Part shown: piece after piece, positions 1 through 9,672 of the stretch | Layout: the number at the start of each line of letters is the position of its first letter | How positions within the stretch are numbered: position 1 is the first letter of the stretch | Source of the DNA: Loktanella atrilutea | GTDB taxonomy: Bacteria; Pseudomonadota; Alphaproteobacteria; Rhodobacterales; Rhodobacteraceae | NCBI RefSeq assembly: GCF_900128995.1 | Contig: NZ_FQUE01000001.1 | Coordinates: 186,001-250,000, forward strand | DNA length: 64,000 bases | Reading direction: 5' to 3' | Made by a program: the position numbers and the translations under genes | Notes under the pieces: generated by a model | What the model was told of the DNA's origin: nothing | The model's input: the letters and a program-made list of their open reading frames with translations, nothing else | Databases searched by the model: none

Positions 1-1
1 T

Positions 2-2929
2 GCCGGCCCCCATCTGCGCTTTAAGGAAGGCGCGCGCAAAGTTGCGGTCCCAGCCCATGACCTCGCCGGTGGAGCGCATTTCCGGCCCGAGGATCGTGTC
101 GACACCGGGAAAGCGGGCGAAGGGCAGCACGGCCTCTTTCACGCTGAACCACGGTGTCTTGGGGTCGGCGAGCGTGAAGGCATCGCCGAGCGGCAGCACG
201 TCCATCGGGTTCTCGGTCTCGGGGTAGGGGGCGCGGAGCGGGAAGTTCGACAGCGGCTCGCCTGCCATCAGTCTTGCTGCGATGGACGCGATGGCCGAAT
301 CCGTGGCCTTGGCGACGAAGGGCACGGTGCGCGACGCGCGGGGGTTGACCTCGATCAGGTAGACCTCCTCGTCCTTCACCGCGAACTGGACGTTCATCAA
401 TCCGACGACGTGGAGGGCCTTCGCCAGCTTTTCGGTCTGGTCGCGGATTTCGGCGATCATCGCGTCGGACAGGGAATAGGGCGGCAGCGAACAGGCGGAG
501 TCGCCGGAATGGACGCCCGCCTCCTCGATGTGCTGCATGATGCCGGCGACATGGGTGTTTTCCCCGTCGCAGAGGCAGTCCACATCGACCTCGACCGCAC
601 CGGACAGGTAACTGTCGAGCAGCACCGGGCTTTTGCCCGACACCACGACCGCCTCGTTGATGTAGCGCTCCAACTGCGCCTGATCGCGGACGATCTCCAT
701 CGCGCGGCCGCCGAGGACGTAGGAGGGGCGGATCACCAGCGGGAAGCCGATCTGGTTGGCGATCTCGAAGGCCTGTTGGTCGGTCGAAGCGATCCCATTG
801 ACCGGCTGCTTCAGGCCCAGCCGATTCACGAGGTCCTGGAACCGTTCGCGGTCTTCGGCCAGGTCGATGGCGTCGGGCGTGGTGCCGAGGATCGGGATGC
901 CGGCGTCGTTGAGGGCATTGGCGAGCTTCAGCGGGGTCTGGCCGCCGAACTGGACGATGACGCCGTGCAGGGTGCCGTTGTCCTGCTCGACCCGCAGGAT
1001 CTCCATCACGTGTTCGAAGGTCAGCGGCTCGAAGTAGAGGCGGTCGGAGGTGTCGTAGTCGGTCGACACGGTTTCGGGGTTGCAGTTGATCATGATGGTC
1101 TCGTAACCCGCGTCCGACAGGGCGTAGCAGGCGTGGCAGCAGCAGTAGTCGAACTCGATGCCTTGCCCGATCCGGTTCGGCCCGCCGCCGAGGATCACGA
1201 CCTTGTTGCGGTTCGAAGGCCGCGCCTCGCATTCGACCTCGCCCATGACGGGGGATTCGTAGGTGGAATACATGTAGGGCGTCTGCGCCTCGAACTCCGC
1301 GCCGCAGGTGTCGATCCGCTTGAAGACGGCGACGACGCCGGCGTTGGTGCGGGTCTTGCGGACCTGCGCCTCGGTCTGGCCGGTGAGGGTGGCGAGGCGG
1401 GCATCGGTGAAGCCCATCATCTTGAGACGGCGCAGGCCGGCCTCGTCGCTCGGAAGGCCGTCGGCCTTCACCCGCTCCTCGGTGTCGACGATTTCGCGGA
1501 TGCGGGCGAGGAACCAGGGGTCGAACATTGTGACCGCATGAATGTCGTCGTCCGAGAGACCATGGCGCATGGCCTGTGCGATGACGCGGATGCGGTCGGG
1601 GGTCTGCTTGGCCAGCGCCTTGGTGATCGCGGCGGCATCGGGGGCGCCGGGGATTGCGATCTCGTCGAAGCCGGTGAGGCCGGTTTCTAAGCTGGCCAGC
1701 GCCTTCTGCATGGATTCGTGGATCGTGCGGCCGATGGCCATGGCCTCGCCCACGGACTTCATCGCGGTGGTCAGATGCGGCTCGGATCCTGCGAACTTCT
1801 CGAAGGCGAAGCGGGGGATCTTGGTCACGACGTAGTCGATGGTCGGCTCGAAGGACGCGGGCGTGACGCCGGTGATGTCGTTGTCGAGCTCGTCGAGCGT
1901 GTAGCCCACGGCGAGTTTCGCCGCGATCTTGGCAATGGGAAACCCGGTCGCCTTGGAGGCGAGGGCGGAGGAGCGCGACACGCGGGGGTTCATCTCGATC
2001 ACCACCATGCGGCCGTCGGCGGGGTTGATCGCCCACTGCACGTTGGACCCGCCGGTCTCCACCCCGATCTCGCGCAGGACGGCGATGGAGCCGTTGCGCA
2101 TGATCTGGTATTCCTTGTCGGTCAGCGTCAGGGCCGGGGCCACGGTGATGCTGTCACCGGTATGCACGCCCATCGGGTCCACGTTCTCGATCGCGCAGAC
2201 GATGATGGCGTTGTCCGCCTTGTCGCGGACCACCTCCATCTCGAACTCCTTCCAGCCGAGCAGGCTTTCGTCCACGAGGATCTGCGCGACGGGCGAGGCT
2301 TCCATGCCCGAGCGGCAGTAGTATTCGTACTGTTCGCGGTTGTAGGCGACACCGCCGCCGGTGCCGCCGAGCGTGAAGGCGGGGCGGATGATCGCAGGCA
2401 GGCCGACATATTCGATGGCCTCGATCGCCAGCTGCAGGCCCGCCTTGATGTCGAACTTGCCGTTCTCCTTCTTCGGCGCGGTGATGATCGTGGCCTTCGG
2501 ATTCTCGATCCCCAGCCGGTCCATCGCCTCGCGAAACAGGCCCCTGTCCTCGGCCATCTCGATGGCTTCGCGCTTGGCGCCGATCATCTCGACCCCGAAT
2601 TTTTCAAGGACACCCATGTCCGCGAGCGCGAGAGAGGTGTTCAGGCCGGTCTGGCCGCCCATCGTGGGCAGCAGGGCGTCGGGGCGTTCCTTTTCAATGA
2701 TCTTCGCCACGATTTCTGGCGTGATCGGTTCGATATAGGTGGCATCCGCGAGGCCGGGGTCGGTCATGATCGTCGCGGGGTTGGAGTTCACGAGGATGAC
2801 CCGGTAGCCTTCCTCGCGCAGGGCCTTGCAGGCTTGGGCGCCGGAGTAGTCGAACTCGCAGGCCTGCCCGATCACGATGGGCCCCGCACCGATGATCATG
2901 ATCGACTTGATATCATCACGTTTTGGCAT
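2..2929 (-). CDS. carB: Carbamoyl-phosphate synthase large subunit, 3'-truncated by window edge
   Basis: CarB makes carbamoyl phosphate from bicarbonate, ATP and ammonia supplied by the CarA glutaminase, feeding arginine and pyrimidine synthesis in the cytoplasm. The protein starts [20 protein letters not shown] and is open for 976 codons to the window edge; the usual length is about 1,100 residues, so roughly the last 130 (the allosteric MGS-like region) lie outside. Both tandem carboxy-phosphate/carbamate halves are visible: a first ATP-grasp block with [12 protein letters not shown] near residue 170, and a second half beginning [15 protein letters not shown] with [14 protein letters not shown] at 2929 is preceded by a good sigma70-like promoter. 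argD and argF occur in the same window, about 20 kb away. The family call is certain. Confidence 0.97.
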   Translation of the reverse strand, partial: MPKRDDIKSIMIIGAGPIVIGQACEFDYSGAQACKALREEGYRVILVNSNPATIMTDPGLADATYIEPITPEIVAKIIEKERPDALLPTMGGQTGLNTSLALADMGVLEKFGVEMIGAKREAIEMAEDRGLFREAMDRLGIENPKATIITAPKKENGKFDIKAGLQLAIEAIEYVGLPAIIRPAFTLGGTGGGVAYNREQYEYYCRSGMEASPVAQILVDESLLGWKEFEMEVVRDKADNAIIVCAIENVDPMGVHTGDSITVAPALTLTDKEYQIMRNGSIAVLREIGVETGGSNVQWAINPADGRMVVIEMNPRVSRSSALASKATGFPIAKIAAKLAVGYTLDELDNDITGVTPASFEPTIDYVVTKIPRFAFEKFAGSEPHLTTAMKSVGEAMAIGRTIHESMQKALASLETGLTGFDEIAIPGAPDAAAITKALAKQTPDRIRVIAQAMRHGLSDDDIHAVTMFDPWFLARIREIVDTEERVKADGLPSDEAGLRRLKMMGFTDARLATLTGQTEAQVRKTRTNAGVVAVFKRIDTCGAEFEAQTPYMYSTYESPVMGEVECEARPSNRNKVVILGGGPNRIGQGIEFDYCCCHACYALSDAGYETIMINCNPETVSTDYDTSDRLYFEPLTFEHVMEILRVEQDNGTLHGVIVQFGGQTPLKLANALNDAGIPILGTTPDAIDLAEDRERFQDLVNRLGLKQPVNGIASTDQQAFEIANQIGFPLVIRPSYVLGGRAMEIVRDQAQLERYINEAVVVSGKSPVLLDSYLSGAVEVDVDCLCDGENTHVAGIMQHIEEAGVHSGDSACSLPPYSLSDAMIAEIRDQTEKLAKALHVVGLMNVQFAVKDEEVYLIEVNPRASRTVPFVAKATDSAIASIAARLMAGEPLSNFPLRAPYPETENPMDVLPLGDAFTLADPKTPWFSVKEAVLPFARFPGVDTILGPEMRSTGEVMGWDRNFARAFLKAQMGAG

Positions 2930-2961
2930 GGCGGCCCCCTGATTTGCGGCAAATTCTCCGC

Positions 2962-2989
2962 CTTATAGAAGTGCTGGGACCGGGTGCAA
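2962..2989 (-). promoter_or_regulatory. Candidate sigma70 promoter for carB
   Basis: Read on the minus strand, TTGCAC (2989-2984) is followed after 16 bases by TATAAG (2967-2962). Transcription would start near 2955 and leave a leader of about 25 bases before the carB ATG. The elements match the -35/-10 consensus well for a GC-rich alphaproteobacterium. This is prediction from sequence only. Confidence 0.5.
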
Positions 2990-3003
2990 GGGCCTATCCC
3001 CTT

Positions 3004-4230
3004 CTATTGCGCCGCCATCGCAGCCTGCGCGTCCTCTCTGACATAAAGGTAGTCGCGGGTCAGCGGGACCGCCATCTTGTCGCGCGCCAGCTGGATCTGG
3101 AACACCACCAGCCGTTCGTCGACAAAGGACCGTTCCGCAGCGGACAGGTAGAACCGCCACATCCGCACGAAGCGGTCGTCGTAAAGGGCAGCGGCGCGGT
3201 CGGCCTGCGCCTCGAACCGGTCGCGCCAGTGGCGCAGGGTCTTGGCATAGTGCAGGCGCAGCACCTCGATATCCGTGGGCATCAGGCCGCTGTGTTCGAC
3301 CGCATGCTGGATGTCGGACAGGGCGGGCAGGTAACCGCCGGGAAAGATGTGCGTGCGGACCCATTCGCTGGTGGCGCGTGGCCGGGTCGCCGTGCCGATG
3401 GTATGGATCAGCGCCACGCCGTCCGGGGTCAGCACATCGCGCACCTTGTCGAAATAGGTCTGGTAATGCGGTTTGCCGACGTGTTCGAACATCCCCACGG
3501 ACACGATGCGGTCGAAGGGGCCGGCGACCTCGCGATAATCCTGCATCCGGATGTCGATGCGGTCCGTCAGACCGGCCTCCCTGACCCTCTGGCCGGCAAT
3601 ACGGTGCTGTTCCTCTGACAGCGTCACGCCAACGACCCGTGCGCCGTAGTCCCGCGCCAGCGTCAGCGCCATGCCACCCCAGCCGCAGCCGATATCGAGG
3701 ATCCGCATCCCCGGCCGGATGCAGAGCTTGCGCGCGATATGGTGTTTCTTCGCCTCCTGCGCGGCATCCAGCGACATGTCGGGGTCAGTGAAATAGGCGC
3801 AGGAGTATTGCCGGTCCGTATCGAGGAAGAGGTCGTAAAGCTCCGACGACAGATCGTAGTGGTGTGCCACGTTCTGCCGGGACCGCGTCAACGGGTTGCG
3901 CCGGGCCAACCGCTGCACCGGAGAGGCAAGCCGCCGCGCCGCCCCCATCAGCACCGTCGTGCGTCCGCGCTGGCGGTTGCGCATCAGCATCGACAGCAGC
4001 CCGTCCAGATCATCATTCGCAACTGTCAGATCACCGTCCATATAGGCGTTGCCCAGCGTCAGATCGGGCCGCAGCACCAGTCGCTGCACGATATCGTCCC
4101 GGTGCAGTTCCACCCTGACTGGCGGGCTGCCGTCGCCGTAGCGCGTGGTATGCCCGTCGGGCCAGGTCAGTTCCAGCGCATCGGTGACGATCAGCTGGCG
4201 CAGGGCAGTATCGAGTATGCGGTTCCACAT
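3004..4230 (-). CDS. cfa: Cyclopropane-fatty-acyl-phospholipid synthase family protein
   Basis: Transfers a methylene group from S-adenosylmethionine to the double bond of unsaturated membrane phospholipid acyl chains, a membrane-stabilising modification. The 408-residue protein starts MWNRILDTALRQ at ATG 4230. The SAM-binding motif LDIGCGWGGMAL is near residue 180, followed by VGVTLSEEQ and a FEHVG segment typical of the Cfa/mycolic acid cyclopropane synthase family. The N-terminal ~100 residues form the small lipid-binding-type domain. The frame stays open far upstream, antisense to aspS, but only this start fits the family and lies after an AAAGGA-like ribosome site. It is divergent from aspS. 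Length is normal for the family. Confidence 0.92.
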   Translation of the reverse strand: MWNRILDTALRQLIVTDALELTWPDGHTTRYGDGSPPVRVELHRDDIVQRLVLRPDLTLGNAYMDGDLTVANDDLDGLLSMLMRNRQRGRTTVLMGAARRLASPVQRLARRNPLTRSRQNVAHHYDLSSELYDLFLDTDRQYSCAYFTDPDMSLDAAQEAKKHHIARKLCIRPGMRILDIGCGWGGMALTLARDYGARVVGVTLSEEQHRIAGQRVREAGLTDRIDIRMQDYREVAGPFDRIVSVGMFEHVGKPHYQTYFDKVRDVLTPDGVALIHTIGTATRPRATSEWVRTHIFPGGYLPALSDIQHAVEHSGLMPTDIEVLRLHYAKTLRHWRDRFEAQADRAAALYDDRFVRMWRFYLSAAERSFVDERLVVFQIQLARDKMAVPLTRDYLYVREDAQAAMAAQ

Positions 4231-4245
4231 CGGAGGGTCCTTTCG

Positions 4246-4280
4246 CGCCCGGTTGACATGCGACTTCTCGCCCGGTTGAC
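4246..4280. repeat. 12-bp direct repeat in the cfa/aspS divergent intergenic region
   Basis: CGCCCGGTTGAC occurs exactly twice, at 4246-4257 and 4269-4280, with a start-to-start spacing of 23 bases (about two helical turns). It lies between the divergent starts of cfa and aspS. The spacing and position suggest a regulator binding on one face of the DNA, but no known operator is recognised. TTGAC in each copy could also belong to a -35 element. Confidence 0.5.
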
Positions 4281-4386
4281 CTAGTGTCCTTAACCCGTGC
4301 GCCAAGCGGGGCGTGGCTTTGCCTTGACTTCCGCGGGAGGCCGGGGTGAAACGGCGCGACCCGCTTTGACCCGAAGGACCACGCCC

Positions 4387-6165
4387 ATGCACGCCTATCG
4401 CACACAGACCTGCGCCGATCTGACCGCTGCCGACGTGGGCAAGACCGTGCGCCTTTCGGGCTGGGTGCACCGGGTCCGCGACCACGGCGGCATCCTGTTC
4501 ATCGACCTGCGCGACACCTACGGCGTGACGCAGCTGCTGTGCGATCCGGACTCTGACGCCTTTGCCGACGTGGAAAAGGTGCGCGCCGAATGGTGCATCC
4601 GTATCGACGGCGAGGTAAAGGCCCGCGACCCGCAGCTGGTGAACCCCAAGCTGCCGACCGGCGAGATCGAGGTCTTCGTGCGCGAGATCGAGGTGCTGGG
4701 TGCCGCGAAGGAGCTGCCGTTGCAGGTCTTCGGCGATCAGGAATACCCCGAGGAGACGCGGCTGAAGTATCGCTACCTCGACCTGCGGCGCGAAGCTATG
4801 CAGAAGAACATGACCCTGCGATCCAACGTGGTGCGGTCGATGCGCCAGCGCATGTGGGATCAGGGCTTCCGCGAGTTCCAGACGCCGATCATCACCGCTT
4901 CCAGCCCCGAAGGTGCGCGCGACTTCCTCGTGCCGTCCCGCCTGCATCCGGGCAAGTTCTATGCCCTGCCGCAGGCGCCACAGCAGTTCAAGCAGCTGAT
5001 CATGGTGTCGGGCTACGACAAGTATTTCCAGATTGCGCCCTGTTTCCGCGACGAAGACCCGCGCGCAGACCGCTCGCCCACCGACTTCTACCAACTCGAC
5101 CTCGAAATGAGCTTCGTCGAGCAGCAGGACGTCTTCGACATGATCCAGCCGGTGATCGGCGGGATTTTCGAGGAGTTCGGCGGCGGCCGGAAGGTCGACC
5201 AGACGTGGGAGCAGATTTCGTATCGCGACGCGGCGCTGTGGTACGGCACCGACAAGCCCGACCTGCGCAACCCGATCAAGATGCAGGTCGTCAGCGAGCA
5301 TTTCGCGGGATCGGGTTTTGCAATCTTTGCCAAGCTGCTGGAGCAGGATGGCACGGAAGTGCGCGCCATTCCCGCCCCCGGCGGCGGGTCGCGAAAGTTC
5401 TGCGACCGCATGAACGCCTTCGCGCAGCAGCAGGGGCTGCCGGGTATGGGCTACATCTTCTGGCGCGATCAGGGCGAGGGGATGGAGGCGGCTGGACCGC
5501 TGGCCAAGAACATCGGGCCCGAACGCACCGAGGCGATCCGTCAGCAACTCGGCCTGAACGTCGGCGACGCGGCCTTCTTCCTCGGCGGCAAGCCGGAGGC
5601 GTTCGAAGGTGTGGCAGGCCGTGCGAGGACGGTCATCGGCGAGGAGTTGAACCTCACCGACAAGGACCGCTTCGCCTTTGCCTGGATCGTGGATTTCCCG
5701 ATCTACGCCCGCGACGAGGAAACCGGAAAGATTGACTTCGAGCACAACCCCTTTTCCATGCCGCAGGGCGGGATGGAGGCGCTGCAGGGCGATCCGCTCG
5801 ATGTATTGGGCTTTCAGTATGACCTCGCCTGCAACGGCTACGAACTGGTCTCGGGCGCGATCCGGAACCACAAGCCCGAGATCATGTTCAAGGCCTTCGA
5901 GATCGCCGGTTACGGCAAGGAAGAGGTCGAGAAGCGGTTCGGCGGCATGGTCAACGCGTTCCAGTATGGCGCGCCGCCGCACGGTGGCTGTGCCGCCGGC
6001 ATCGACCGGATCGTCATGCTGCTGGCGGACGAGGCGAATATCCGCGAGGTGATCATGTTCCCGATGAACCAGCGTGCCGAAGACCTGATGATGGGCGCGC
6101 CCAGCGAGCCGATGAACGAACAGCTGCGCGAATTGCGCCTGCGGGTCCTGCCGCCAGAGGCCTGA
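4387..6165 (+). CDS. aspS: Aspartate--tRNA ligase
   Basis: Class II aminoacyl-tRNA synthetase that charges tRNA-Asp. The 592-residue protein starts [19 protein letters not shown]. The N-terminal OB-fold ([21 protein letters not shown]) binds the anticodon. Motif 2 is seen in [10 protein letters not shown] and motif 3 near the end in [18 protein letters not shown]. The central insertion typical of bacterial AspRS is present, and length is normal. Whether it also charges tRNA-Asn cannot be decided here. The frame is open upstream, but family alignment and position favour ATG 4387. It is followed at once by a strong terminator. Two tRNA-Asp genes lie elsewhere in this window (46.4-46.6 kb). Confidence 0.97.
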   Translation: MHAYRTQTCADLTAADVGKTVRLSGWVHRVRDHGGILFIDLRDTYGVTQLLCDPDSDAFADVEKVRAEWCIRIDGEVKARDPQLVNPKLPTGEIEVFVREIEVLGAAKELPLQVFGDQEYPEETRLKYRYLDLRREAMQKNMTLRSNVVRSMRQRMWDQGFREFQTPIITASSPEGARDFLVPSRLHPGKFYALPQAPQQFKQLIMVSGYDKYFQIAPCFRDEDPRADRSPTDFYQLDLEMSFVEQQDVFDMIQPVIGGIFEEFGGGRKVDQTWEQISYRDAALWYGTDKPDLRNPIKMQVVSEHFAGSGFAIFAKLLEQDGTEVRAIPAPGGGSRKFCDRMNAFAQQQGLPGMGYIFWRDQGEGMEAAGPLAKNIGPERTEAIRQQLGLNVGDAAFFLGGKPEAFEGVAGRARTVIGEELNLTDKDRFAFAWIVDFPIYARDEETGKIDFEHNPFSMPQGGMEALQGDPLDVLGFQYDLACNGYELVSGAIRNHKPEIMFKAFEIAGYGKEEVEKRFGGMVNAFQYGAPPHGGCAAGIDRIVMLLADEANIREVIMFPMNQRAEDLMMGAPSEPMNEQLRELRLRVLPPEA

Positions 6166-6185
6166 ACCACGCCGGACATGAAGAA

Positions 6186-6216
6186 GGGGCGCTGCAAATC
6201 TTGCAGCGCCCCTTTT
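6186..6216. terminator. Bidirectional intrinsic terminator between aspS and the L,D-transpeptidase gene
   Basis: A perfect 12-bp stem GGGGCGCTGCAA / TTGCAGCGCCCC with a 3-base loop is followed by TTTT on the plus strand. On the minus strand it is followed by TTCTT. It sits between two convergent genes and can stop both transcripts. Confidence 0.88.
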
Positions 6217-6240
6217 CGTTCCAGCTCAGTGACGTAGGGA

Positions 6241-6858
6241 TCAGGCCGCCTTTGGCAACAGACCCTTTTCATACAGGAACACGGCGGACCCGACGGGCAC
6301 GCGGTCGTAAAGGTCGATGACCTGCTCGTTGACCAGCCGCGCGCAGCCGTTGGACACGTCGGTGCGAATCGTGTCGGGCTTGTTCGTGCCGTGGATTCGC
6401 AGGAAGGTATCGCCGATCTGCGGCTGGAACAGGTAAAGCGCGCGCGCACCAAGGGGGTTGTCGGGACCGCCCGGCATGCCGTCCTTGTATTGCGCGTAGT
6501 GATCGGGCTCACGCTCGATCATGTCCTTGGTCGGCGTCCAGCTGGGCCATTCCTTCTTGGCGCCCACGGTGAACTCGCCGGCGATATAAAGGGCGTCACG
6601 GCCCACGCCCACGTAATACCGCAGCGCCTCGCCGTTCGGCAGCGTCCAGTACAGAGAATAGACGTCGGGCACGACGTGAATCTGACCGGCGGGCATCGGG
6701 TTGTCGAGCCGGACCAGCTTGGGCGACATGTCGCGCTCCACCGGCGCCTCGGGGACGAGCGGATCCGTCACGACCTCTTGCGCGGACAACAGCGTCGGCA
6801 AGGCAAGGCCGCTGGCGCCCAGCACCGTGGACATCATAAAGCGGCGGCGGTCGATCAT
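6241..6858 (-). CDS. Tat-exported L,D-transpeptidase (YkuD domain)
   Basis: Predicted periplasmic enzyme making 3-3 peptidoglycan cross-links or anchoring proteins to peptidoglycan. The 205-residue protein starts MIDRRRFMMSTVLGASGLAL, a twin-arginine signal. The YkuD catalytic region is at residues ~155-185: HGTN, then TDVSNGCARL with the nucleophilic Cys. The usual SHGC is SNGC here, a substitution I recall as common in alphaproteobacterial exported members. It converges on aspS and shares its terminator. The divergent neighbour is DUF1800, with a CRP/FNR-like palindrome between. Confidence 0.88.
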   Translation of the reverse strand: MIDRRRFMMSTVLGASGLALPTLLSAQEVVTDPLVPEAPVERDMSPKLVRLDNPMPAGQIHVVPDVYSLYWTLPNGEALRYYVGVGRDALYIAGEFTVGAKKEWPSWTPTKDMIEREPDHYAQYKDGMPGGPDNPLGARALYLFQPQIGDTFLRIHGTNKPDTIRTDVSNGCARLVNEQVIDLYDRVPVGSAVFLYEKGLLPKAA

Positions 6859-6949
6859 GGCAAGCTCCTGTACATATTCGGGTCAGGCGACAAGATGGTC
6901 CGGTCACGCGGTCGTTTCAAGGACGCATTGGTCACTTCTGCGCGGGATA

Positions 6950-6965
6950 TGTGACGGATGTCACA
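6950..6965. promoter_or_regulatory. CRP/FNR-family-like palindrome
   Basis: TGTGACGGATGTCACA is a perfect inverted repeat matching the CRP-type consensus TGTGA-N6-TCACA. It lies in the 247-bp divergent region between the L,D-transpeptidase gene (start 6858) and the DUF1800 gene (start 7106), about 100 bases from the first and 150 from the second. Which CRP/FNR-family protein would bind is unknown. Confidence 0.5.
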
Positions 6966-7105
6966 GGTTTGACGCCGGATCGGGCAGGGTGCCGGTCATT
7001 GCGGGCGACAGGCTGCCGTGTCGCCGGATCGTGTTCCGGGGGGACTGGGCGGCACGCCGCCCGCCGTGCTACGTCCAGGACAAGACGCCTTCAAGGACGA
7101 CCGCC

Positions 7106-8482
7106 ATGCCATTCGATCCGCTGATTGCGGCCACCCGGTTCGGAACCGGCCTGTCGCCGGTTCACGCCCCGCCCTCGGACGCTGCAGCGATGATCGCACG
7201 GCTTGCGGGACCGGACGAAGTCGCCGCGCGCCTGCCGATTCCGGGACTCGCCACGATCCAGCCATCGCCGGCGCGGGTGCAGGACGTCAGCCGGGCCCGG
7301 ATCAAGGCAAGGGGCACCCCGCAGGCGGAAGAAACCGACGCCATCCGCCGCGTCGTCTTTGCCGAGGCGCGCGAAACCCAGCAGCGCAACGCCCTGACAA
7401 CGATCGCGCGGGGCGTCACCGCACCCGATGGGCTGAGGGAACGTCTGACCGCCTTCTGGGCCGATCACTTCACGGTCATCGCCCGCAACGGATCGCAGAA
7501 CCACCTCGTCAGCCCATTCGTCGCCGATGCGATCCGGCCGCATGTGGCGGGGTCCTTCGGCGACATGGTCGTCGCCGCCACCACCCACCCCGTCATGGTG
7601 CAATACCTCGAACAGTTCCGCTCGCTCGGCCCGCAATCGCGTCAGGGGCAAAGGACCGGCAAGGGCCTGAACGAGAATTTGGCCCGAGAGCTTCTCGAAC
7701 TGCACCTCGTCGGCGTGAACGGTGGCTACACCCAGGCGGACGTCACGCAGATGGCAGAGCTTCTGACCGGGCTCAGCTACGACCCGACGGAAGGCACCAC
7801 CTACCGCGCCGGTTGGGCCGAACCGGGGGCAGAGGTCGTGATGGGCCGCCGCTACAGCGCCAAGGCCGACATGAGCACCATCACCGGCGCATTGCGCGAT
7901 CTTGCGGTGCGGCCGGAAACGGCGGCCCATGTCGCGCACAAACTTGCGGTGCATTTCGTGTCTGAGACACCTGACCCGGATCTTGTGGCATCGCTTGCGC
8001 AACGGTTCCTCGATACGCGCGGCGATCTGCTGGAGGTCTCGGCCGCCTTGCTGGACCACCCCGCGGCCTGGTCACCGGACCGGGTCAAGGTGCGCCGGCC
8101 GGACCTGTTCCTGACCGCCGCCCTGCGGGCGCTGGCGGTGCCCGCCGACCGGATCACTGGCATCGACCGCCGTGCCTTCAACACCCACGTCGGTGGCCCG
8201 CTAAAGCTGATGGGCCAGCCCATCGAAAAGCCGATCGGCCCCGACGGCTGGTCCGAAGCCGCCGCCACCTGGATCACCCCGCAGGGGCTGGCGGGGCGCA
8301 TCGGCTGGGCGCTGCGCAGCCCGCAGCACTTTGTCGACGCCCTGCCGGACCCGCGCGACTTCGTCCGCACGGCGCTAGGTCCGCTGGCCCCGGCAGAGCT
8401 GACCTTCGCCGTCGGCGCTGCGGAAAGCGATGCAGACGGCGTCGGCCTCGTCCTCACGTCACCCGCCTTTCAGAGGATATGA
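7106..8482 (+). CDS. DUF1800 family protein
   Basis: A 458-residue member of DUF1800, an uncharacterised bacterial family usually encoded directly before a DUF1501 protein. The protein starts MPFDPLIAATRFGTGLSP; the opening region with phenylalanine, glycine and threonine before a GLSP-like turn is typical. The hallmark NLARELLELHLVGVNGGYTQ segment lies near residues 190-212. No signal peptide or membrane helix is evident. The stop overlaps the start region of the DUF1501 gene (ATGA), so the two are translationally coupled. The molecular function is unknown; proposed links to extracellular or envelope polymers are not supported by anything seen here. Confidence 0.88.
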   Translation: MPFDPLIAATRFGTGLSPVHAPPSDAAAMIARLAGPDEVAARLPIPGLATIQPSPARVQDVSRARIKARGTPQAEETDAIRRVVFAEARETQQRNALTTIARGVTAPDGLRERLTAFWADHFTVIARNGSQNHLVSPFVADAIRPHVAGSFGDMVVAATTHPVMVQYLEQFRSLGPQSRQGQRTGKGLNENLARELLELHLVGVNGGYTQADVTQMAELLTGLSYDPTEGTTYRAGWAEPGAEVVMGRRYSAKADMSTITGALRDLAVRPETAAHVAHKLAVHFVSETPDPDLVASLAQRFLDTRGDLLEVSAALLDHPAAWSPDRVKVRRPDLFLTAALRALAVPADRITGIDRRAFNTHVGGPLKLMGQPIEKPIGPDGWSEAAATWITPQGLAGRIGWALRSPQHFVDALPDPRDFVRTALGPLAPAELTFAVGAAESDADGVGLVLTSPAFQRI

Positions 8483-8484
8483 CC

Positions 8485-9672
8485 ATGGATCGCCGCGGAT
8501 TTCTGCTGCAGGGGGCGGCACTTGGCTGCTCACTCGCCGCCAGCCCCCTGATCACGCCGGTGGCCCTTGCCGCCGGCCCATGGGACAACCGGCTGGTCGT
8601 CATCGTCCTGCGTGGCGCGATGGACGGCCTCGACGCGATCCGGCCGGTAGGCGACCCGGACTACGCGACACTCCGGCCGACCCTGAACGATGGCAAGGCC
8701 ACACCCGTGTCGGACTTCTGGGCGCTGCATCCCGGCCTCGCGCCGCTTCTGCCGCTGTGGCAGGCGGGGGAGGCGGGGGCCGTGCACGCCGTTTCAACCC
8801 CCTACCGCGACGGTCGCAGCCATTTCGACGGTCAGGACATCCTCGAGGCCGGCACCCTGCGGATCGACGGGGGGCAGGGCGGCTGGCTGAACCGGATGCT
8901 GGGCGCCGTGCCGGGCATGACCGCAGAGACGGCCTTTGCCATCGGGCAGGACCGCATGGCGATCCTCGCGGGGCCGGCGCCCTACCTGCGCTGGTCGCCA
9001 GAGGTGACGCTGAAGCTGTCGCCGCAGGTCCGCCGCCTGCTGGAACTGACGCTGCACGAGGATCCCCTGTTCCGCAACGCGGCCCTGCAGGCGGTGGCCA
9101 TCGCCGACGGCCTGTCGGTCGAGGCGGCGATGCAGGACGAGGGCGGCGCCGACATGCAGATGGAGGCGGGCCGCCCCGGTGCCGAATCGGCGCTCGCCCG
9201 CTTTGCCGCCTCTCGTCTGCGCGAGGAGACGCGGATCGCCAGCTTCTCGATCAACGGCTGGGACACGCACCAGAACCAACGGGTCGGGCTGGAACGCACT
9301 TTGTCGCGCCTGTCGGACACGATCCTGACCCTGCGCGACGAACTCGGCCCGATCTGGCAGAAGACGGCAGTGCTGTGCATGACCGAATTCGGCCGCACCG
9401 CACGGGAAAACGGCACGCGCGGCACGGATCACGGGACCGGGGGCGCGATGATCTACGCCGGTGGCGCCCTGCGCGGCGGGCAGGTTGCCGGGCGCTGGCC
9501 GGGCCTGTCTGATCAGGCCCTCTTCGAACAGCGGGACGTGATGCCCACGGGCGACGTGCGCGCCGCCGCTGGCTGGGTCATGCGCAGCCTGTTCGGACTG
9601 GACGCGGACGTCGTATCTCGCGTCGTCTTTCCCGGCCTCGACCTCGGCGATAGGCCGGAGTTCCTGTTGTGA
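8485..9672 (+). CDS. DUF1501 family Tat-exported protein
   Basis: Starts MDRRGFLLQGAALGCSLAAS, a clear twin-arginine signal, so it is exported folded to the periplasm. The 395-residue protein has the DUF1501 signatures LRGAMDGLDAI near residue 35 and MTEFGRTARENGTRGTDHGTGG near residue 300, rich in Asp/His residues that in related alkaline-phosphatase-fold proteins bind metals. ATG 8479 is also possible, but the AGAGGA ribosome site at 8472-8477 is spaced correctly for ATG 8485. It is coupled upstream to DUF1800 and downstream to a GNAT gene through GTGA. The enzymatic role is not known. Confidence 0.88.
   Translation: MDRRGFLLQGAALGCSLAASPLITPVALAAGPWDNRLVVIVLRGAMDGLDAIRPVGDPDYATLRPTLNDGKATPVSDFWALHPGLAPLLPLWQAGEAGAVHAVSTPYRDGRSHFDGQDILEAGTLRIDGGQGGWLNRMLGAVPGMTAETAFAIGQDRMAILAGPAPYLRWSPEVTLKLSPQVRRLLELTLHEDPLFRNAALQAVAIADGLSVEAAMQDEGGADMQMEAGRPGAESALARFAASRLREETRIASFSINGWDTHQNQRVGLERTLSRLSDTILTLRDELGPIWQKTAVLCMTEFGRTARENGTRGTDHGTGGAMIYAGGALRGGQVAGRWPGLSDQALFEQRDVMPTGDVRAAAGWVMRSLFGLDADVVSRVVFPGLDLGDRPEFLL

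Noticed and set aside
21-2036. Long 671-codon frame on the minus strand
   Set aside because: Arg/Pro/His-rich low-complexity translation, an out-of-frame shadow of carB, which is on the same strand in another frame.
410-3618. Several plus-strand frames of 200-430 codons opposite carB and cfa
   Set aside because: Antisense shadows of high-GC coding sequence with no family features; the minus-strand genes carry all conserved motifs.
4231-5982. Upstream extension of the cfa frame across aspS (about 580 extra codons)
   Set aside because: Antisense to a well-conserved aspS gene and without homology; Cfa starts at MWNRIL.
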